This document shows positions 44,454-55,320 of a stretch of 64,000 bases of DNA, one piece after another (within the stretch, counting starts at the first letter, position 1; each line of letters opens with the position of its first letter). The notes under the pieces are model-generated. The model saw only the letters and a list, made by a program, of their open reading frames with translations, searched no databases and was not told where the DNA came from. A program made the translations under genes and the position numbers. Source of the stretch: Costus lasius (lineage: Eukaryota; Streptophyta; Magnoliopsida; Zingiberales; Costaceae); NCBI GenBank assembly GCA_027563935.2, contig JANVAS020000231.1:12852001-12916000 (forward strand), given 5' to 3'.

Positions 44454-47400
44454 ATGGCTACGAACACTGGTGGATTGACACTGCGATCCCTTTTAGATAA
44501 GGATAAGTTGGTTGGATCCAACTTTATGGACTGGCATCGAAACTTGAGAATAGCCCTCAAGCTCGAGAAGAAGTTGTATGTCCTTGAGCAGCCTCTTCCT
44601 GCGACTACTGTGCCTAATGCCTGAGCGGCAGACAGGGATGCTTTTAGAAAGCATCAGGATGACTCTTTAGAGGTAGCATGTCTCATGCTAGCCACTATGA
44701 CACCTGAACTTCAGGTGCAATATGCGGAGAAGAACACTTTTCAGATGATTACTCATTTGAAACAGATGTTCGAGGCTCAGGCTAGAGCTGAGAGATATGA
44801 CACTGCCAAAGCAGTCTTTCGGTGCAAGTTATCTGAGGGTACACCAGTGAGACCCCATGTTCTCAAGCTGATTGGGAATGTGGATCATCTCAGGAGACTG
44901 GGACACACTATAGATAACGAGATGGTTGTGGATCTTATTTTGCAGTCCCTTCCCCCAAGCTTCAGTTCATTTTTTATAAACTTCAACATGAACCAAATTG
45001 AATGCACAAGGGAGGAACTACTAAATATGCTCTAAACAGCCGAGCGTGAAATGGGTAAGACCAAACCCAATTCTGTTCTTTTGGTCCCTACGACCAAGAA
45101 GATAAAGAAGAAGGGGAAGGCACGTGCTAAGGGTAGTACCAAAGGTCCTACCAAGGCACTGAAGAAAAAGGCAAAGAAGTCAAAGGACCAGAGGTGCTTC
45201 CACTGTGGCGAGCAGGGCCACTGGAGGAGGGACTACAAGTAACTTCAAAATGAGGAGAAGAAAGGCTTGGCATTATCTTCTAGCTCAGGTATTTATGTTA
45301 CTGAAGTCAACCTTTCTACTTCTATATCATGGGTATTGGGTACTACATGCAGGGCTCATATTTGTATAAATACGCAGGGGCTTAAAAAGAGTAGATCGGT
45401 ACGGGCTGGAGAGATTGTCCTGCGAGTAGGAAATAGAGCACAAGTTGCTGCTATTGTTGTAGGAATTTTGACACTCTCCTTGCCTTCTAGACTTCAATTA
45501 GAACTAGACAATTGCTATTATGTACCTTCATTATCCAAAAACATTATATATATTCCTTGCTTAGCAAGGAAAGGTTTTATATTTGAAATAAAGGAGAACT
45601 CCTATTCTTTTTCATTTGCAAATATGTTTTATGGGAAGGGTACATTATGCAATGGCTTTTATGTCTTGGACATGAATAGTTCTATTTGTAACATAAATAG
45701 TAAGAGGACCAAACTAAGTGGTTCAGTTGGTGCCTTCCTATGGCATTGTCGATTAGCCCATATAAACAAAAATCGCATCCAAGAACTCCATGCAAATGAA
45801 TTGTTAGATTCAAGTTCCTTGGAGGAATTTGAACCATGTGAGCCTTGTTTATTAGGAAAAATAACAAAGGTGCCCTTCACCAATACAGGTGAGAGGGCAA
45901 GAGGTTTATTGGATCTCATACATACTGATGTGTGTGGGCCATTCAATAAACAAGCAAGAGGAGGACACAACTACTTCATTACCTTTACTGATGATTTCAG
46001 TAGGTATGGTTATGTCTACCTAATGAGACATAAATCTAAATCCTTTGAGAAATTCAAGGAGTTCAAAAATGAAGTAGAGAACCAGCTTGGAAGATCCATC
46101 AAAGCTCTTCGATCCGATCGAGGTGGAGAATACCTGAGCGGTGAGTTATTTGACTATCTTAGGGAGTGTGGGATCATATCCCAACTCACTCCTCCTGGAA
46201 CACCTCAATGGAATGGTGTATCTGAGAGGAGAAATCGAACCCTGTTGGACATGGTTCGATCTATGATGAGTCATGCAACTCTACCACCCTCATTCTGGGG
46301 TTATGCACTTGAGACAGCTTCTCTAATACTGAATAACGTTCCATCTAAGAGTGTCTCCAAGATACCATACAAGGTATGGAGTGGGAGATGCCCTAATCTC
46401 TCTTTTATTAGGATCTGGGGTTGTGAGGCTTATGTCAAATGTCAGGATTCTAGCAAGCTATAACCTAGATCTGATAAATATATTTTTGGTATCATGAGGA
46501 AACTAAAGGTTACTACTTCTATGTTCTCACTGAGAACAAAGTTTTTGTTGCTCGGGGTGCTGTCTTTCTAGAGAAAGAATTTCTCATGAAAGAAGTTAGT
46601 AGGAGCAAAATTGACGTGGACGAGGTCCAAGTGCAACCACAAGACAAAGAGATGGAACCTGAGCCACCTGCACCGGTTGCCGGGCAACCTAAGGCTCAGA
46701 CACAGGTCCCACGTAGGTCTGGGAGGATTCATTATGCACCTGAGAGGTATGGGTCGCTGCCGACCCAACACGACAGGATCTTCATCATTGAGGATGAACC
46801 CAGAACTTATGATGAGGCAGTCAGTGGATAGGACTCTGAGAGATGGCTTGAGGCCATGCGATCCGAAATGGATTCCATGTTGGCTAACCAAGTCTGGGAT
46901 TTGGTTGAGCTACCTGATGGGGTAAAACCTATAGGGTGTAAATGGGTCTTCAAGAGGAAGACAGACATGGATGGGAACATAGTTACCTACAAAGGTAGAC
47001 TAGTGGCTAAGGGATTCAGACAGGTCCACAGGGTAGACTCTGATGAAACCTTTTTGCCAGTTGCCATGATTAAATCCATTTGGATTCTGCTTGCTATAGC
47101 TGCATATCATGATTATGAGATATGGCAGATAGATGTTAAAACAGCGTTCCTTAACAGGAAGCTGACAGAGGATGTGTACATGACATAACCTGATAGATTC
47201 ATCCATCCTGCAGATTCAAGTAAGGTCTGCAAGCTATAGAAATCCATTTATGGATTGAAGCAAGAATCTCAAAGTTGGAATCTTCGATTTGATGAAGCTA
47301 TGAGACATTATGGCTTTATTAAAAGTGAAGATGACGTCTGTGTATACAGAAAATTCAGTGGGTGCTTGGTGACTTTTCTGGTCTTGTATGTCGATGACAT

Positions 47401-47906
47401 ACTACTCTTCGGAAATAACATCCTTAGTCTTTAGTTAGTGAAGACATGGTTGGGGAAGTGTTTCGAGATGAAAGACTTAGGGTAGGCCGCCTATATACTA
47501 GGCATAAAGATCTACCATGATAGATCCAAGAAGCTCCTCGCCCTTAGTCAAAGTACCTACATTGATAAGGTCTTGGAGAGGTTCTATATGGAGTAATCCA
47601 AAAGAGGATACCTACAAGTAAGGCATGACCTTACTCTCGCAAAGAGCCGGTGTCCTACCACACAGGCTGAGAGGGATGAAATGAGTCGAGTTCCCTATGC
47701 TTCGGCAGTGGGATCGATCATGTATGCAATGTTGTGTACTAGACCAGATGTGGCTTATGCTATGAGCATAACCAGCCGATACCAATCCAATCCAAGTATG
47801 CAGCACTGGGTGGCTGTAAAGAACATCCATAAGTATCTAAGAAGAACTAAGGATTTGTTCATGGTCTACGGGGGATAGGAAGAGCTCAGTGTTCAGGGCT
47901 ACACTG
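44454..47906 (+). pseudogene. Cop-5 gag-pol pseudogene, left part
   Basis: It starts at M-A-T-N-T-G-G (44454), chosen because the gag similarity to Cop-6 begins there. Stops or breaks occur near 44622, 45033, 45239, 46461 and 46829, a frame change near 46485, and several more stops through RT (near 47186, 47237, 47433, 47484, 47595 and 47877). The knuckle reads C-F-H-C-G-E-Q-G-H-W-R-R-D-Y, with Tyr for the last Cys. The protease core is L-G-T-T, so its aspartate is lost. Integrase D-D-E residues and RT Y-V-D-D are still visible. The frame is cut in RNase H at G-Y-T by Cop-6. Confidence 0.88.
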
Positions 47907-49579
47907 TGTTGGGGTATGCCCTTAAGGCTAATGTTTGAGGCCTTGGGTTTGTATCGGTATCATGTAATAAACTGTTATGTTTATAAAGGCATGGTTATTA
48001 TTCAGTTAGCTACATTGTCTGCTGCAATATATATGTTCTTCTGAATAATGTCTCAAAGCTGTTCAGCTAGGCTGACAGGCAATAAAGTCCTTAGTCGATA
48101 TATCTTGGTGAACATGAGACAGCCTTGATATGGTTAAGACTAATATGTGTTCTAGTCTTATGGGATGCTTCGAGCATGGAATAAGATGTAGACTCATGGG
48201 TACATTGGATGTACTGGACAGACCCTACTAGGATATTCAATTGTTTGTCACAATGTGAGTAATCCTTGAATATGACAAGTGGCACATTTCCTCTGACTTG
48301 AGATCACTTATGTTTCTAAATGATGATTGTCATTGTTTTGAGGTAGTACAATATCATTTGAAACATAATGATTATAAACTATCTTGGATGGTGAGCTTGA
48401 GTCATGTTAGGGCACTAGTGATAGATATAGGATTGCCGTCTCCTTGTTTAAGGAGTGTGATGTTCTTAAGGGGCCCCCTGGATGAGATGATTGAGAAAGT
48501 GTATGGCCATACCCAGGTGACTATGTTCATTTGATCTAATCATGCTCATCATATTGGAGTTACAAGCTTGACACGCTTGTCCAATAAGAACATCCAGTGG
48601 CAAAGGAAATATGTATGCTTTGTGAGTTGATTCACACTTGTGCTGTTTATGGGTGTAGTCTTGGAAGACTCTTTCCTTTATATCGGGAGACAGTGATGTG
48701 TTGCTAGATACCCCTCACTGATCGTGATAACGTGAGTTATCGTTACCGACATTTAAAGGAAACCCTCAGGGTCGCACAATTTGATGATATGGCTTACTTA
48801 AGTCAGATCGTGTGGACTGAATTGTTTGGGTTCAGTTTAAAGGGATTTAATCTCTGATTGTAAGTGAGATCTGGTCTGATCATGTTTGATTGATTGGGGC
48901 TTGAGATCGGTAAGCTTCGATCGAGAGAATGGATGCTGGATCGGTGAGATCAGGAGCATCGAGAGATCAACGGTCAGATCAAGTACCTTAGGGTTTAATG
49001 TGATCTGGACTAATTGCTTGGGTTAATTGGTCTATGAACCAGACCTAATTGAACCGGCTCTAGATATGAGCGCTTGGTTCAAAGTAGAGAGAAAAATGCG
49101 ATTGGTTCATGAGCGCATGAACACATGATCGCATGAAAGAGAGGTTGGCTATTTTTAGTAACCACGCCTCCATGTCTTGAGTGGAGCGCATCTCTTGTCG
49201 TCTAAACCCCCCTATTCTCGTCGCCCTCGTGTGTGGAACTTTTGTTCACGCCTTAGAGACTCGAGGATCAAGGAAGCAAGAACTCTCTCTTCCCTTCAAA
49301 CGATCAAGACACCTTGGACGATCCTTGCTAGCACAAGGAGCATCAAGGAAGGAGCACATCTTCATCTTGTGTGCGAGACTTTGGAGAAGAGGCGCTTGCA
49401 ACTTTTGCTTCCAAGGCGCCATCTAGAAATGGCTATGGTATGAATCATTTTTTATTATTCATGCAGAGTTTATAAGTTGATCATAATACATGCTAAGCGA
49501 TTTGAAAGCCCTAGATTCCGCTAGATTTTTGTTGCGCCTCCTGTTAGGGTTTTCGCCCCCCTTGTATGGGGTTCTTTCA
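47907..49579 (+). repeat. Cop-6 5' LTR (1673 bp)
   Basis: TGTTGGGGTATGCCC to GGGGTTCTTTCA, the same length as 55321-56993. No good TATA box was noticed. Confidence 0.95.
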
Positions 49580-49581
49580 AT

Positions 49582-49593
49582 TGGTATCAGAGC
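49582..49593 (+). other. Cop-6 primer binding site (tRNA-Met)
   Basis: TGGTATCAGAGC two bases after the LTR end. Confidence 0.92.
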
Positions 49594-51418
49594 CTAGGTT
49601 AACGCATGTTATTATGATTGCTTAATGCTTGGTCTCCATGTTTGATCCATGTTTGCGCATATGCTTAGATCTACATGACATGCGAAAGTTTTATGATAGT
49701 GTTTATCATCTTGCGAAAATACATCTATTATGTATGTTTCTATCTTTTGCGCATGTTTGATGTGTTGGCGCATCTTAGGTTTTCAAAATCTATATTACTT
49801 GCGCGACCTCATTAGATCTAAGGCCTTGCAGTAAACCCTTAGACGGGTTATTAGGGTTGAAGTCACCCCCTAGGTTGGATCCAAAAGTCTGATCAGACCA
49901 TCTGACAGCCTTGATGGGTTGACCAGGTAGCACCTGTGCGCAAGCACGTGGTGGCTACAGGTCGACTGCAGACAGGCGTGTAGCGATGTCTGATTGAGAC
50001 AACCGATGAACGCACATGAGTTAGGCCCGGGGTCACACCCGCTTGCCAGACCTCATTGTGGTCGTTCAGCCCTGGCGCATGCATGGTTGACCTTATGGTC
50101 GACTCAAGTCAGTTAGGACTTGGTGCATGCAAGGGCAGTGGATCTGACTAGGTTGGATGAGTGGATCCCAAGTAATGGACCGTTGTAAGGTTGTAGGGCA
50201 CATAAGCAAAATAAAATTGATGCCCATGAGGTTTTTCGAAAATTTTATTTTAATGATTGGATCACATGTTAATTGATGCCATGTGTTTGTCTATTTATTC
50301 TTATGTGGGCTGCCCATGTTAAATCTGTGCTGTGCTGGGGCCTGCGTGCCTGTATTAAATGTAAATTAATTATTGTGATCTGCGTATCACATTGCTTTAA
50401 TTTATAAATTGTAATTGACCTGCGTGTCAATCTTGTCTAGATAGTTAAATTTGTAATTTAATTAGACAAGAGCACAAAGCACACTTGGCAGAGGCGCATG
50501 CAGCAGTGGCTTGACCAGGTGGGAGGTCTAGGGTTCGACCCTAGGACCTGGCGCATATTCCTGGTGGGCGCACCAGATCTGCAGATGGCGCTTGGGCTCT
50601 GGTTTGGGCCAGATGAGCAGCAAAAGCCCCATGAAGAAAAGCAAGTGAAGACTTAAGTTAATTAAGGTCTTACTAAGGCTATGGGCTTTTACCACATAAG
50701 ATACATGCTTTCTTTTATTGTTTAAATATTAGAATTGCATGGTTAGTTTATCTTCTGCTATCACCATAGGAATTGCATGATAGTGAGGAAGATAAAAGAC
50801 CGTTAAAATCCAACGCTAAAATATCAAGCTCGTAAGCCTTCTGACGCGAAACCTCACTGTTCTGACTATCGTTGGAGCCGTGTTGTACCCACTTAGTGGG
50901 CACGTCCATCTATCTTCAGACGGTGCGGGATTACACCTGCGTGTTACAGAGTAGGGATTTATCCCTTCTCGTTGCTCAGCATAGCACGTGGTGGTCCAGG
51001 GAGTAGGTCGGGTCAGCTTGACCATGTAGGCTACATATGTGACGCATATGGTAGCACATGGGGGCAGCCATCTGTGGGGTCAGAGATTGTGTTGTACCAA
51101 CTCAGTTGGCACAGTCTGCTGGACTGCCCAGATGAAGGGGAATCGCACGGGTTGGCGATTGGCTTGGACAGCCTACCAGAGATTAGTGCTTGTACTCTCT
51201 GTGCATCTTATCTCGCCTGAGCGGGACGCGGAGACCAAGTATGAAATCTGGATCCCATCTCACTAAAAGAGTGTTTACTCTTTCGGACTGTTTAATGGAT
51301 TTTTCAGTCAGATAAAATAGTGAGAAAAAGAATCTTTCTTAAGTCCTGATTGATTCTTAACATTGATACTGACCTTGCTGTTCTTTTATTGTTGTAGATA
51401 CCTGCAGCAACGAACACC
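49594..51418 (+). other. Cop-6 leader
   Basis: 1.8 kb before gag. Hairpins lie at 50888-50900 (CCCAC-TTA-GTGGG), 51097-51109 (CCAAC-TCA-GTTGG) and 51211-51226 (TCTCGC-CTGA-GCGGGA). A 57-bp segment (50500-50556) with a tRNA T-arm-like hairpin is absent from Cop-1. An 82-codon sense frame (50972-51220) is shared with Cop-1. A packaging or translational role is possible but unproven. Confidence 0.65.
50500..50556 (+). repeat. 57-bp segment with tRNA-like B box, flanked by GGCGCAT
   Basis: GGCGCAT occurs at 50493-50499 and 50550-50556. Between them TAGGG-TTCGA-CCCTA forms a hairpin containing GGTTCGACCC. In Cop-1 the matching leader has one GGCGCAT-like site and no segment. It is either a gain in Cop-6 or a loss in Cop-1. 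Confidence 0.6.
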
Positions 51419-54400
51419 ATGAACTTCAATGTGCGATCCCTACTGGAAAGGGAGAAGTTTGCTGGGCCGAACTTCTCTGACTGGTTTGGACACCTTAAGA
51501 TTATTCTTAAGGCAGAGAGGAAACTGTATGTCCTCGAGACGGCGATACCGCCTCAGCCCGCTCCGAACGCCGCAAGGGCGGTTCGGGAAGCCTATGAAAA
51601 GCACGTCAATGATAGCATTGATGTCGCTTGCCTGATGTTAGCGTCTATGACGCCACCGCTGCAGCGTCAGCATGAGGATATGTCTGCTATAGACATGATA
51701 GCAAACCTCAAGATGTTGTATGCTGCACAGGCGAGGACTGAACGCTATAATTTGACGAAGCTCTTCTTTCAGAGCAAACTGGCTGAAGGGAGCCCAGTAG
51801 GAGCTCACGTGCTCAAGATGATTGGGCACAAGGAAGCTCTAGAGAAACTGGGGCATACCATCAACCAGGAGCTTGCTGTGGATATTATTCTGCAGTCTCT
51901 CCCGCCTTCATTCGACGCGTTCATTATTAATTTTAATATGAACAAAATTGATTGTACTCCGGCAGAGCTGCTGAATATGCTCCTCACTACTGAGGAGACT
52001 CTAAAGGGAAAGCCTTCGACCTCTGTCTTAATGGTTCCTTCCAGGAACAAGAAGAAGGGGAAGAAGGGCAAAGCCCCTGTCAAGAGCTACAGCAAGGCTC
52101 TGAAGCAGAAGGTGAAGCGGTCCAAGGAATACAGGTGTTTCCATTGTGGCCAGCTAGGTCACTGGAAAAAGGACTATAAAGCGCTCCAAGGAGATAAGAG
52201 GGGAAGCTTCGCTTCTGGCTCAGGTATTTATGTGACTGAGGTCATGTTTTCTTCTTCTATATCATGGGTATTGGACACTGCATGTGGAGTTCACATTTGT
52301 TCAAATGTGCAGGAACTCAAGAGAAGAAGACAGGTGGGACAGCATGAGGTGGACCTACGCGTTGGAAACGGGGCACGGGTTGCTGCTGTTGCTGTAGGAG
52401 ACTATTTCATTTCTTTACCATCTGGAATTGTATTGGAACTAGACAATTGTTATTTTGTTCCCAGTATTACTAAAAATATTATCTCCATTCCTGCTCTTGT
52501 CAGGAAGGGATTTTCCTTTGAATGCAATATTTCAAAGTGTGTCTTATCTTATGATAATATTGTTTATGCAACTGGTTCAATTAACAATGGGTTATACATG
52601 TTGGACATGGAATGTTCTATACAGAAAATTGATATTAAGAAAGCCAAGAATGCTGATGACAGCACCTTGCTATGGCATAGTCGTTTAGGCCATATTAACG
52701 AGAAACGCATTAAGCGGTTGCATGATCATGGACTGCTGGGATCATTCTCCTATAAGGAGATTGATACATGCAAAGCTTGTTTGATGGGTAAAATGACGAA
52801 GTCACCTTTTCCTCACAAAGGTCAAAGGGCTTCAGGTTTACTTGACCTTATACACAGTGATGTGTGTGGGCCATTTAGTAAACATGCCAGAGGTGGCTAT
52901 CAGTACTTCATTACCTTTACTGATGATTTCAGTAGATATGGGTATGTCTATTTAATGAGACATAAAAGTGAATCTTTTGACAAGTTCAAAGAGTTCAAGA
53001 ATGAAGTACAAAATCAGCTAGGCCGAAATATCAAGGCACTTCGCTCAGATCGAGGTGGAGAATACCTAAGTCATGCGTTTACTGACTATTTAAAGGAGTG
53101 TGGGATTATCTCACAGCTCACTCTGCCAGGAACACCGCAATGGAATGGTGTGTCCGAGAGGAGAAATAGAACGTTACTTGATATGGTTCGTTCTATGATG
53201 AGTCAGGCTACTCTTCCATATTCCTTTTGGGGTTTTGCACTGGAAACAGCTGCAAAAGTACTAAACCGAGTGCCATCCAAGGCCGTTTCTAAGACGCCAT
53301 ATGAATTATGGTATGGGAAACAGCCGAGCTTGACATTTATCAGGATCTGGGGCTGCGAGGCTTATGTCAAAAAGCTCGCCTCTGGGAAACAAGAGAGCAG
53401 ATCTGACAAATGCATCTTTGTCGGTTACCCTAAGGAAACTAAGGGTTATTATTTCTACGATCCCAAAGAGAACAAGGTATTTGTTGCTCGGACGGCCATA
53501 TTTCTTGAGAAGGAGTTTCTTCTGCAAGAGGCCAGTGGGAGAGAAATAAAGCTGGATGAGAATCCAGAGGAAGGACAAAGTGATCAAGCAGAGTTGGATG
53601 AGCCTGAGCCAGTGGAACAGGTTATTGAACAACCAGAGGCTCAGATATCACGGGAACCGCGAAGATCGGGAAGGATTCGTCGACAGCCTGAGCGCTATGA
53701 CGGAGTCTACATCATTGATAATGATGAACCCCTCACTTATGCGGATGCGGTCAGTGGACCGGAGTCAGCGAGATGGCTTGAAGCTATGTGCGCCGAGATG
53801 GACTCCATGTCAGATAACCAAGTTTGGGATTTGGTTGATCCGCCTCCGGGGGTTATCCCTATAGGCTGTAAATGGATCTTCAAGAAGAAGATTGACATGG
53901 ATGGTAACGTAGTTACCTATAAAGGCAGGCTAGTTGCGAAAGGTTTCAAACAAATCTACGGGATAGATTATGATGAAACTTTCTCACCTGTAGCCATGTT
54001 TAAGTCTATTCGGATTCTTTTCGCGATAGCTGCATATTATGATTATGAGATTTGGCAAATGGATGTGAAAACAGCTTTCCTTAATGGAAACCTGGATGAG
54101 GATGTGTACATGACACAACCTGAGGGTTTCACTGATCCATCAGATCGTCATAAGATATGCAAGTTAAAGAAGTCTATTTATGGACTTAAGCAGGCATCAA
54201 GAAGCTGGAACATTCGTTTTGATGAATCAGTCACTGAATTTGGTTTCATCAAGAACGAGGATGACCCGTGTGTATATAAGAGGTTTAGTGGGAGCGTGAT
54301 TACTTTCCTAGTCCTCTACGTCGATGATATCTTGATCATTGGAAATGATATTCCTGAAATGCATGCGGTTAAGGCATGGTTAAGGAAATGTTTCCAGATG

Positions 54401-55300
54401 AAAGATTTAGGAGAAGCAGCCTATGTATTAGGTGTGAAGATCTACAGGGATAGATCTAAGAGGCTTCTCGGGTTGTGCCAGAGTACTTACATCGATAAAG
54501 TCCTGGAGAGATTTCATTTAGAGAATTCTAAACGAGGATATCTTCCAGTCAGACATGGTCTGAATCTTTCGAAGAGTCAGTGTCCACAAACACAGACTGA
54601 GAAAGATGAAATGGACAATACGCCTTATGCTTCGGCTATTGGTTCCATTATGTATGCGATGTTGTGTACTCGCCCAGACGTCGCTTACGGGTTAAGCGTG
54701 ACCAGTCGGTTCCAAAGTAATCCAGGTCAGGCACACTGGATTGCAGTCAAGAACATCTTAAAATATCTGCGGAGGACCAAAGATATGTTCTTGATATATG
54801 GTGGTCAGGAAGAACTCAGTATTGAAGGATATACTGATGCTTCGTTCCAGTCTGACCAGGATGATTTCCGATCGCAATCAGGCTATGTTTTTAGCTTGAA
54901 TGGAGGAGCAGTGGTGTGGAAGAGTTTCAAACAGTCAACTGTTGCTGATTCCACAACAGAAGCCGAGTATGTTGCAGCCTCGGAAGCATCCAAGGAGGCA
55001 GTGTGGATTCGTAAGTTCGTGAGAGAACTTGGTGTTGTTCCTTCGAGTGCAGATCCTTTGGTTATCTTCTGTGATAACACTGGGGCAATCGCACAAGCAA
55101 AGGAACCACGGTCGCACCAGAAGTCCAAGCACATACAGAGACGGTTTCACTTGATCAGGGAGATCATAGATCGCGGCGAGATCAAAATCTGCAAGGTTCA
55201 TACAGATGACAATCTGGCAGACCCGCTTACCAAGTCTCTAGCGCAGCAGAAGCATGAGAAGCACTGTAATAACATGGGTTTGAGATTTCTCAACCATTAG
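51419..55300 (+). CDS. Cop-6 gag-pol polyprotein (1293 residues), intact frame
   Basis: One frame encodes the particle protein and all enzymes for reverse transcription and integration. Gag covers residues ~1-235. The zinc knuckle (C240, C243, H248) has Tyr at 253, where Cys is usual. Protease core D286-T-A. Integrase: H420, H425, C451, C454 finger; catalytic D481, D544, E580, with the 35-residue D-to-E spacing. A linker with an R-R-S-G-R-I-R-R stretch is near 748-755. RT spans ~800-1040 with Y-V-D-D at 967-970. RNase H has D1140, E1183, D1219. It ends in ...M-G-L-R-F-L-N-H. The start follows CACC and matches the other family copies. Gag and pol are in one frame, as is usual for copia. It seems able to act in cis and perhaps to serve defective relatives such as Cop-1. 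Confidence 0.95.
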   Translation: MNFNVRSLLEREKFAGPNFSDWFGHLKIILKAERKLYVLETAIPPQPAPNAARAVREAYEKHVNDSIDVACLMLASMTPPLQRQHEDMSAIDMIANLKMLYAAQARTERYNLTKLFFQSKLAEGSPVGAHVLKMIGHKEALEKLGHTINQELAVDIILQSLPPSFDAFIINFNMNKIDCTPAELLNMLLTTEETLKGKPSTSVLMVPSRNKKKGKKGKAPVKSYSKALKQKVKRSKEYRCFHCGQLGHWKKDYKALQGDKRGSFASGSGIYVTEVMFSSSISWVLDTACGVHICSNVQELKRRRQVGQHEVDLRVGNGARVAAVAVGDYFISLPSGIVLELDNCYFVPSITKNIISIPALVRKGFSFECNISKCVLSYDNIVYATGSINNGLYMLDMECSIQKIDIKKAKNADDSTLLWHSRLGHINEKRIKRLHDHGLLGSFSYKEIDTCKACLMGKMTKSPFPHKGQRASGLLDLIHSDVCGPFSKHARGGYQYFITFTDDFSRYGYVYLMRHKSESFDKFKEFKNEVQNQLGRNIKALRSDRGGEYLSHAFTDYLKECGIISQLTLPGTPQWNGVSERRNRTLLDMVRSMMSQATLPYSFWGFALETAAKVLNRVPSKAVSKTPYELWYGKQPSLTFIRIWGCEAYVKKLASGKQESRSDKCIFVGYPKETKGYYFYDPKENKVFVARTAIFLEKEFLLQEASGREIKLDENPEEGQSDQAELDEPEPVEQVIEQPEAQISREPRRSGRIRRQPERYDGVYIIDNDEPLTYADAVSGPESARWLEAMCAEMDSMSDNQVWDLVDPPPGVIPIGCKWIFKKKIDMDGNVVTYKGRLVAKGFKQIYGIDYDETFSPVAMFKSIRILFAIAAYYDYEIWQMDVKTAFLNGNLDEDVYMTQPEGFTDPSDRHKICKLKKSIYGLKQASRSWNIRFDESVTEFGFIKNEDDPCVYKRFSGSVITFLVLYVDDILIIGNDIPEMHAVKAWLRKCFQMKDLGEAAYVLGVKIYRDRSKRLLGLCQSTYIDKVLERFHLENSKRGYLPVRHGLNLSKSQCPQTQTEKDEMDNTPYASAIGSIMYAMLCTRPDVAYGLSVTSRFQSNPGQAHWIAVKNILKYLRRTKDMFLIYGGQEELSIEGYTDASFQSDQDDFRSQSGYVFSLNGGAVVWKSFKQSTVADSTTEAEYVAASEASKEAVWIRKFVRELGVVPSSADPLVIFCDNTGAIAQAKEPRSHQKSKHIQRRFHLIREIIDRGEIKICKVHTDDNLADPLTKSLAQQKHEKHCNNMGLRFLNH

Positions 55301-55303
55301 ATT

Positions 55304-55320
55304 AAGTGCAAGTGGGAGAT
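55304..55320 (+). other. Cop-6 polypurine tract
   Basis: AAGTGCAAGTGGGAGAT directly before the 3' LTR. Confidence 0.85.

Noticed and set aside
51419..55300. Host gene or integrated plant virus
   Set aside because: LTRs, PBS, polypurine tract, target duplication and domain order show a Ty1/copia retrotransposon.
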